DNA of 64,000 nucleotides, from positions 37,064 to 101,063 of the forward strand of contig QYAI01000169.1 in NCBI GenBank assembly GCA_003988855.1, in the 5' to 3' direction. Position 1 is the first letter of the stretch. Every line of letters starts with the position of its first letter. Below are positions 57,451-64,000 of this stretch, one piece after another. The translations under genes were made by a program, and so were the position numbers. This stretch comes from Arachnopeziza araneosa. Taxonomy: Eukaryota > Ascomycota > Leotiomycetes > Helotiales > Arachnopezizaceae. The notes below the pieces were generated by a model. That model made no database searches, was not told the DNA's origin, and saw only the letters and a program-made list of their open reading frames with translations.

Positions 57451-58966
57451 ATGGCTACGTCAACAAAGACCCTCCTCTTCAACAGGATAGCAATAAGAAT
57501 TCAAACAAGACTGTTGTCCTCCCAAACTTTGCCTCGTCGCGCTTCAATTGTTTCTGATCACCATGAGGCCGAAAAGTACTCAATTGATTCTACCCCTCCT
57601 CCAGCAGCGAAGTCAAAACCATTGCCTCCATTATCAATCCTCCCCATTTCTTCAATCATCAGATCATTAGCGATAACCTCTATTTCCTCTTCAAAGGTAA
57701 GCATCTCATCTCAATTGGAACTTGACTCACCTGTAGCAGCTCCTCCTACCCCCATCATTAACGATGATGAAAATCCTAGCACACACGCATTCACCCCTTC
57801 TTTCACCAGACCACAATCCCATACTCCGGTATTTTTTGAAGAAAACTTTCTACGCGCACTTCTGCGCAGGCGAAAACAGCACCGAAGTAAAGAGCACTGT
57901 TGACGGTTTACGGGACCTTGGATTCAGCGGCGTTGTTCTCGCATATGCCAAAGAAGTTGTCTTGAACGAGAAGGAATCCGTATCCCTCTCTCCTTGCCCA
58001 GATACTGAGACTCCGGAGCAAATTGAGGCGTGCATACAGAATGAAATATTGCCATGGAAGAGAGGAACATTGGCGACAGTTGATATGACAAGTCCAGGAG
58101 ATTTTGTAGCTCTGAAGTTTACAGGAGCAGGAAGCCAAGCCCTCTACGCGTTAAGCAAGAACCTGCCACCTAGTCCTACGCTAAGAGAGAGTATTGATGA
58201 GATATGCCACTTGGCAACAAGAAGAGGTGTACGGCTACTGTTCGATGCTGAACAAGCATCTCTTCAACAGGGAATTGATGCATGGACTCTAGAATGGATG
58301 AAGAAATGCAATAAAGGTGCAAATGGTAGAGCGGTGGTTTATGGTACCTACCAAGCTTATCTTAAAGCTTGCCCTACAGTATTGGCTTCGCACCTCCAGG
58401 CTGCTAAAGAAGATGGATTTACACTCGGCGTCAAACTCGTACGTGGCGCATACCTAGGGTCCGATCCAAGGCATTTGATCCACGACACAAAGGCAGACAC
58501 AGATGCAGCATACGACAGTATCGCGGAAAGTCTGGTCCGCCGAAGCTATGGCCCTTACCTCAAAGGTACAAGTCCTTTTCCCCAAGTCGACATTGTCCTC
58601 GCTGGACACAACATCGATTCAGTTCGGAAAATACAAAATATCTGCAGGGCCCAAAAGGAACGTGGAGAGGCGCCAGTGGAAATAATATATGCTCAACTAC
58701 AGGGAATGGCTGATGAAGTTTCTTGCGAACTCGTCTTAAATGGAAAATTAGCAGCTCAAAAGAGACAAGAAACCGGATTGAGGAATGTAGATGTACCGAA
58801 GGCGTACAAATACCTCGTCTGGGGTACAACTGGGGAGTGTATGAAGTATCTTCTGAGAAGGGCAAACGAAAACAAGGATGCAGTGCAGAGGACGAAGAGT
58901 GGACGAGATGCAATGTGGAAGGAGTTGGGAAGAAGGGTCCGGACTGGTATTGGTTTGGGGGAGTAA
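57451..58966 (+). CDS. Proline dehydrogenase (proline oxidase), mitochondrial
   Basis: Exons 57451-57696 and 57740-58966; 490 residues. The start (MATSTKTLLFNRIAIRI) is Arg-rich without acids, as in a mitochondrial targeting signal. The PRODH barrel starts near 95 with FCAGENSTEV. Hallmark motifs are RLLFDAEQASLQQGID, TYQAYLKACPT, the flavin-site KLVRGAYL, DIVLAGHN, YAQLQGMAD and KYLVWGTTGECMKYLLRRANEN at the end. It oxidises L-proline to pyrroline-5-carboxylate with FAD and feeds electrons to the respiratory chain. It is the first step of proline use as a carbon or nitrogen source. The 43-nt intron is one of the shortest in the window. Yeast PUT1 and Aspergillus prnD are the known counterparts. 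Confidence 0.96.
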
Positions 58967-59824
58967 AATGTTAGTATGGGGCCATGGCTGCGAAAATCAA
59001 GTTTATGACGGTATGACGATGACGATATGATTATATGATATTATAAGGATAAGTTGCATAGCAGTAGAGTTTATGTTAAATATATTGTGCTATTCTATCA
59101 TTTCAAGGCGTCTTAATGTAGCTTCTGTTGCCATCAGTATAATTTGATTTGACCCTTTTTAACTCTCTTGGATTTTCAGTATTGCTGTAGAACAACCAAA
59201 GCATTCTAATGTACAGCTTTACAAATTACGTACACAATATAACATAAAATTCTTGAAGTTCAACCCTTAAGATTCTTTCGGTGCTGATTAAAATGTAGAA
59301 CAGCTAAATGGATAGATGCAGCAGCTATTTTGAATCAGGGAACGCTTATCTAGCCATTCGCTATTTCAGAGTATGACCATGAAATTAACATTCAGTAATG
59401 AGCTCCGAAATAGCATGCCTCTACTTTCTTCAATGTCGCTGTTGGAGTTGGACAATTGAACTCATCTTTGGTTGCAAGTTTAATTATTAGATCAAGCGAC
59501 ATTCAAGTAACGAGGCTGGTATCATTTAATTGAGATGCTCAGGTTCCTATTATTGAATTCACTTCATATCGTCTGACAAGACCGGTGCGACGACACCTAG
59601 GCGCCTGCAGCAAGTCAGGAGCTCGCTAAGCGAATTATTTAACCCCCCTTTATTTCTCGTTTAATTTTGGCTTCGCAGGGTAGTCGTTGGTTTTAGTCGT
59701 CGAAGTTGACGGTCAAGGCAAGGTAGATTGCATTACGCCTTTGAAAAGAGCATAAAGTTGTCGAATGTGACGGTCCGTTCCCATTCTCGTTCTTTCACTT
59801 CCACAATCTACAGCAATCACTAAG
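58967..59824. other. AT-rich intergenic region
   Basis: No coding frame. The palindrome-like CTCGCTAAGCGA at 59622-59633 matches that at 8880-8892. Confidence 0.55.
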
Positions 59825-60340
59825 ATGAATCCTACTTTCTATCTCTTTGATAATCTCCCCAAAAAACTCCGGCTTCAGGTCTGGTCCGCCGCCGCCGCCG
59901 CCTCAGCCCCGAGATGTCGAAGCCATCCTTCCCCCACCCACCGCCCAGAATTCACAGGCTCCCATCCGAGCCATCACGCCCGTCCTGGCGATCCTGAACA
60001 CCTGCCAGGACACTCGAGTAGCGGGCTTGGAGGTATTCACACCGTCTTCAAGAGTTTCGGTGTCGCTGGAAGTGAAGAGCGTATAATCTACGTGGATCTG
60101 GGACTCGATACCGTGTTTCTGCACTTGGATGATTTGGCTGCGAAAGCCATTGTCAAAGACCTCGTTCGACATTCATGGGAAGAAGAGGAACAGGGTCTTG
60201 CTCGAGGAAACTCTAATGGATTAGAACTTGGATTTCACTTTTCGACGATGGTATTTATTGTCTCACTATGCTCGAGTTTGCGAGCAGCTTGGATCCTGGT
60301 AGGGAGGGAGCTATATGGCGGTGGTTCTAGAGTTAGATAA
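59825..60340 (+). pseudogene. 2EXR-domain gene with two compensating frameshifts
   Basis: The plus frame from ATG 59825 begins FYLFDNLPKKLRLQVWSAA, the usual start of the fungal 2EXR domain (FxxFxxLPxELRLxIW). The expected following part (PRDVEAI, then ITPVLAILNTCQDTRVAGLEVF, the CRESR-like block) is in another frame between about 59905 and 60045. The first frame resumes with SFGVAGSEERIIYVDLGLDTVF. The first switch is just after a GCC repeat at 59888-59902. No intron fits. Either the gene is broken or there are two sequence errors. The function of 2EXR proteins is unknown. Confidence 0.7.
59888..59902. repeat. GCC trinucleotide microsatellite
   Basis: Five GCC units in the 2EXR frame, immediately before the first frame switch. 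Confidence 0.85.
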
Positions 60341-61046
60341 GAAGCAGATTAAAGGAGTTTCATTTCTTTGTGCGCATTGGAAGATCATGATTATTTCAAG
60401 TATATAACACAAATACCCCGCAGGCCATATTCGTGACAGTCAACCCCCTTCTGTACGCAGACAATCTCTAAAGCTTCAATCACGTGCATTGACTGCAAGT
60501 CCTGATAAAAGCTTGCTAAACGGGTATTCTATTCTGAATAGTATTTCTTGCATTACTTTAGTGTCTTGGTATTCCTCTACTATTTTACCCTTAAATAAAG
60601 AAGGTGGAGAATTGTAGGGCTAATTAGCAGCTAGGGGGTATTCACCAATAATATAATAAACGTGACACCTACCAAAGAATCTTTGAGATTCCTGATGGCG
60701 CATCTCCCTTGTCACTACACAGCCGAAAAGGTCTCCACCTTGTTTTATTTTTGGGGGGAGGGGGGATTAGCATTGAAATTTTCCTCCTTGAACTTTTAAT
60801 TAGTTCCAATTCCCCTGCTTTTTTAACCCAGATCTCACTGACAGAAGGTTTGAGTGCGGTGGAGACGATTCAGATTGTGGTCAAAGGAGTGAGTTGCTTA
60901 TCTACGGGAAAAGTCATGGGACCGCACCTAGTTTAGTCTTGGTTTCTGCCATGGTTCTGCTTCCTGCAGCTCCTCCTCTATCTCCTCATGCATCCAGATT
61001 GGCAAAGGATTGTCAGTGAGCGGGATGGTTACCTGCGTTCGAACTA
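60341..61046. other. Intergenic region without a supported gene
   Basis: AT-rich with a G-run near 60753-60765. A frame at 60709-60936 has no known domain. Confidence 0.5.
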
Positions 61047-62066
61047 TCAGATGCTGGCTCGGCTATCCTCAGATTTGCCCCAGTTGACCAGCTGAGGTGG
61101 AGGCACTCTGGCTTCAGGGAATGTCTTCTCCCAGGCGCTCGTGGGCTGAATCATTTTAGCTTCCTGGTTAGCACTTACTACAACGTTCATTCCGAATGCA
61201 CGGCCATTGAAGTTAGCAAACCCCAGCGGCACGGCTCCTACGGGATAGCCTGCCGCCGATGCCACAGAGAAAGGTGTAAACCGAGCGGCGATTCCAACTG
61301 CGCTTCCGGAAGCGGTTCCACACGGTGTCTAATTTGAATAAGCTCGAACTCTGGGTGAACATCGTTGAGAGATGAAGAACACATACACTGTGTCCCAGGA
61401 AAGTAGCATTTAGTAAGACTCCTCCTCGAACGTAGGGTAATTGGGTCTGGAAAGGTAAGGTTGCGGGATCTTCGAATATGGGCTGTGCGACTGACCTGAC
61501 CCCCTTTTGCAGACCAACCTCCAGTTATCTTCCAGCCTTTAGAGCCTCCGAGTTCCTACCATCATCAGCATGACAAAGCTAAATCTAGGAACAACGCTTA
61601 CGCCCATGTTGTCTTTAGCAAACACGATGAGGCCCGCAGCCTGCAGTCGATCTACCACATCGGCATCGTTCTTGGCTTTCGCGCCATCAAATGCATAAGA
61701 GCCAACAGTTGTCTCCATATTCAATGATGGTGTGCAAACCACATCCTATGCGACATCAGAGACACGATCTCGAAGACCAATCTGCGCTTGGTGTTGTATC
61801 AATACCTTCAAATATACTGGAATACCAAAGAGGGCCTTTCCGTCTGCCTTCCCTAGCTTGCGGTCATCATCCAGCCGCTTTGCACGACCAAGTAACTCAT
61901 CTTCGGGTGCGGTGAAAATTATGGCATTCAACTTCATGCCACTTCTATTTTGTCGTTTGATCAGAGCAGGGTAGGTTTGAATGATCTCAACACCTGTTAT
62001 ATCACCGCTCGTCAATTTCTGCTGCAATTGTGTTGCCGTCGTCGTGAGGACATCGAATTTTGCCAT
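61047..62066 (-). pseudogene. Amidase-signature gene lacking its middle
   Basis: The minus strand starts at ATG 62066 (MAKFDVLTTTATQLQQKL). It has GIPVYLK with the catalytic Lys, and after an intron-like gap NMETTVGSYAFDGAK and DRLQAAGLIVFAKDN, then GWSAKGG and TPCGTASGSAVGIAARF. The next residues (SVASAAGYPVGAVPLGFAN) belong to the C-terminal end of amidases. About 200-250 residues are therefore missing, including the GTDxGGSIR block with the nucleophile Ser. The first Ser of the GSSSG loop is also changed (GTASG). Frames change several times between 61300 and 61750; some changes may be introns. An active enzyme is not expected. Confidence 0.75.
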
Positions 62067-64000
62067 CTTTGGGGCTGCAATACGGAAAATGGAGAAGGGT
62101 GATTGCTGCAAAGGCATCAGACAGGCAGCAGCAGGGATTGAAAGTGCGAAAACCAGTGGCAGGCTGCAAAGGCCATGAGTCTCCCCAGCCGGGCGAGGCT
62201 TTGCAGTCGCGTTGCCGTTGACAGCTAGCACCCGCACTGAAACATCCCACATCAGTCTCGTGGTACTTTATTATCTGGCACAGCGCATGACGTGTCGTCT
62301 AATGGTACATTCTAACTGGATATCTCGCACCTTTGCAACCACATACGCCTCATATCACAGTTTGCGCACTGTGGCCGGGCGAAAAATATATGAGGCCAGA
62401 TATTAGTATGCACAGAAGCGCCTCTAGATAATACACGGCCGATCAGGCCAGTCAGGCTTCAGAGATGCCATGCCAGACGTCGATACTTTTATCCAATTCC
62501 TCGAGAAGTCAGAAAAATATGACCGCGAGAAACCCTTTATGATCCATCCAGCCATCGGCGATGGTTGGAATCCAGACGACCCGAAACTGCTGAACATCAG
62601 CTAGGCTAATCCACTGTGGCCTTCGTACAATCTATAGCGAATTCTAGAGCTAAAGAACGATTTAAAGCAGGGAGTGTAGCTAATTGCAGTGTGTATCGAG
62701 ACTGTGTACTTGTCCTAAAACCGATTAATCTGAATTATCAAGTCCTTCTATTGCATAAATATGTATTCGCTCGAGATAATTTGAGGTTGATTCGAGATGG
62801 TTTCGTTAGGCATAGCTTAACAACTCTAACTTCCTGTAGATTTTGATTAGTCAAACGGCATCTAAATGTACTTGTGCCTCGCCTTGTATTGCATTCTCCT
62901 TGATCTTATTTGGTACCCTCAAGCTGCTGGCTCCAACTCGTGAATGGATTTGTCCCCATTGCTTCTGGCGGATATTGTTTGAGATGATTCTATGAAGAGG
63001 TGCCCATTGAATTGTCAGAACTCGCTAGTGATCTGACGATATATTGTTAATGATTTGACGAAATCTTGCTGATGATCCGACAGAATCTTGATATGCCGAA
63101 AGGTAGAAAATCTTCGCAAAGAATAAAATAAAATAATAGTAAAAAGTGCTTGAACAGTCTATTGAGCTCGACAACATAAATCCTATCCCGTCTCGTCTCT
63201 TCAGCGTAAATTATAGCTCGTCTCGTGTCATCAACCACTCTGACTGATCCGATTCCTGACCAGAATACCCATCCTGCCTGACTAGATGAGACATATCTCC
63301 AGTTTTACTACTAGTAAAATCCCCTCCCTAGCGGAAGCTTCCGGAAGTTCCATCGCATCGCATGACACGAGACGGCCATAAAGGGGCTAGCTCGCTTAAC
63401 TCGTTTAGCTCATCTGGAGTAAACAAACCGCCTCCCCCACAAGCCAAAACGCGAAAATATTTTCTTTTTTTCACGAGAAAACCACAGATCAATCTCTTGC
63501 AAACGTAAGAGAACTCCCCTGTTCGACGCTGCCAATCAATTGGCGATTACTACTTGACAAACAAGCACAAGGATCTACTCGCCGAATTCACAGCAACTAC
63601 AATGGCTGATAATGAGGCCAGTTGGACGCCTGCACCATTGATTCATCGGGCCAATACTATTTTAGGGATTGAATACCAAGATGGCTTGGATATCTGGCTT
63701 ACAGCCAGCGATCTACGAATTGAGCGGGATTTGCCAGGTATACCTCACGAGTACGCAGCTGTCAGGGAACCAGGATGGGTTAGGTTAGCTTCAGCTTAGT
63801 CAGCGGTGATCGGGGTAACGTATTTAATAAGCGAGCTGGTCATATATGCGAGCTGGTCACCCCACCTACTTTTTGCCACTTTAATGAAGTATATATCTAC
63901 CATTATTAATTATACTCTAATAAAACTACACTAAATAGAAACCTGCTTAGTTAGGCAAGTACGAGCAGTGTGTGCTAGTGATCTACACAAACTACACGTT
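62067..64000. other. AT-rich, decayed region to the window end
   Basis: A small ATG frame at 62470-62604 gives 44 residues (MPDVDTFIQFLEKSEKYDRE) that look like the N-terminus of a larger lost protein. A frame with an ATG at 63602 gives 65 residues of unknown type, ending at 63799. The rest is AT-rich with short direct repeats such as GCGAGCTGGTCA twice at about 63831-63860. No tRNA or complete gene is seen. Confidence 0.45.

Noticed and set aside
1..64000. CRISPR arrays, bacterial operons or ribosome binding sites
   Set aside because: Introns, splice signals and gene families show nuclear fungal DNA; no regularly spaced repeats were found.

Overview
The window looks like nuclear DNA of a filamentous ascomycete (Pezizomycotina, possibly Leotiomycetes; the class is a guess). 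Genes are broken by many short introns of 40-92 nt with GT-AG ends and CTAAC/CTGAC-like branch sites. HET, NACHT-WD40, NACHT-ankyrin, 2EXR and fungal CorA-like genes are present, and intergenic DNA is AT-rich with broken gene relics. All gene models here were spliced by hand; outer coordinates are given and exon junctions are in the evidence. Each multi-exon model listed as a CDS sums to a whole number of codons.

Layout. 1-3.9 kb: decayed DNA with a frameshifted PITH-domain gene, a GC-rich inverted-motif island and a coiled-coil relic. 3.9-8.3 kb: a multispan membrane protein, the KDEL receptor ERD2 with a long acidic tail, and a BTB/POZ protein. 9.7-12.0 kb: a HET-domain gene. 13.0-14.8 kb: broken FAH-family hydrolase and alpha/beta hydrolase genes next to each other. 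15.5-45.8 kb: an island of receptor- and effector-like genes. It holds a 2,133-residue lipase-like/NACHT/ankyrin/SPRY protein with altered catalytic motifs, an ankyrin-subtilisin protease divergent from an unknown gene, a protein kinase with a long beta-rich C-terminus, a CorA-like membrane protein, a nine-exon amino-acid permease, and a NACHT-WD40 (HET-E/D/R type) gene divergent from an ankyrin gene.

46-51.3 kb: small-molecule metabolism, with a C11orf54-like (DUF1907) metal-dependent hydrolase, a flavin monooxygenase and a TauD/TfdA dioxygenase. 52.8-59 kb: dense housekeeping-type genes (ZZ-finger/DUF7514-like, NUDT19-type Nudix hydrolase, a small conserved protein whose first exon is only the ATG, a Tim17-like membrane protein, proline dehydrogenase). 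59-64 kb: decayed DNA with a frameshifted 2EXR gene and an amidase that lacks its middle.

The best candidate for a less-described system is the 15.5-45.8 kb island. It brings together two NACHT proteins, an intact intracellular subtilisin fused to ankyrin repeats, a kinase, membrane proteins and an uncharacterised divergent partner, with a HET gene 3.5 kb away. A role in allorecognition or innate immunity is inferred from the families involved and is not shown by the sequence.
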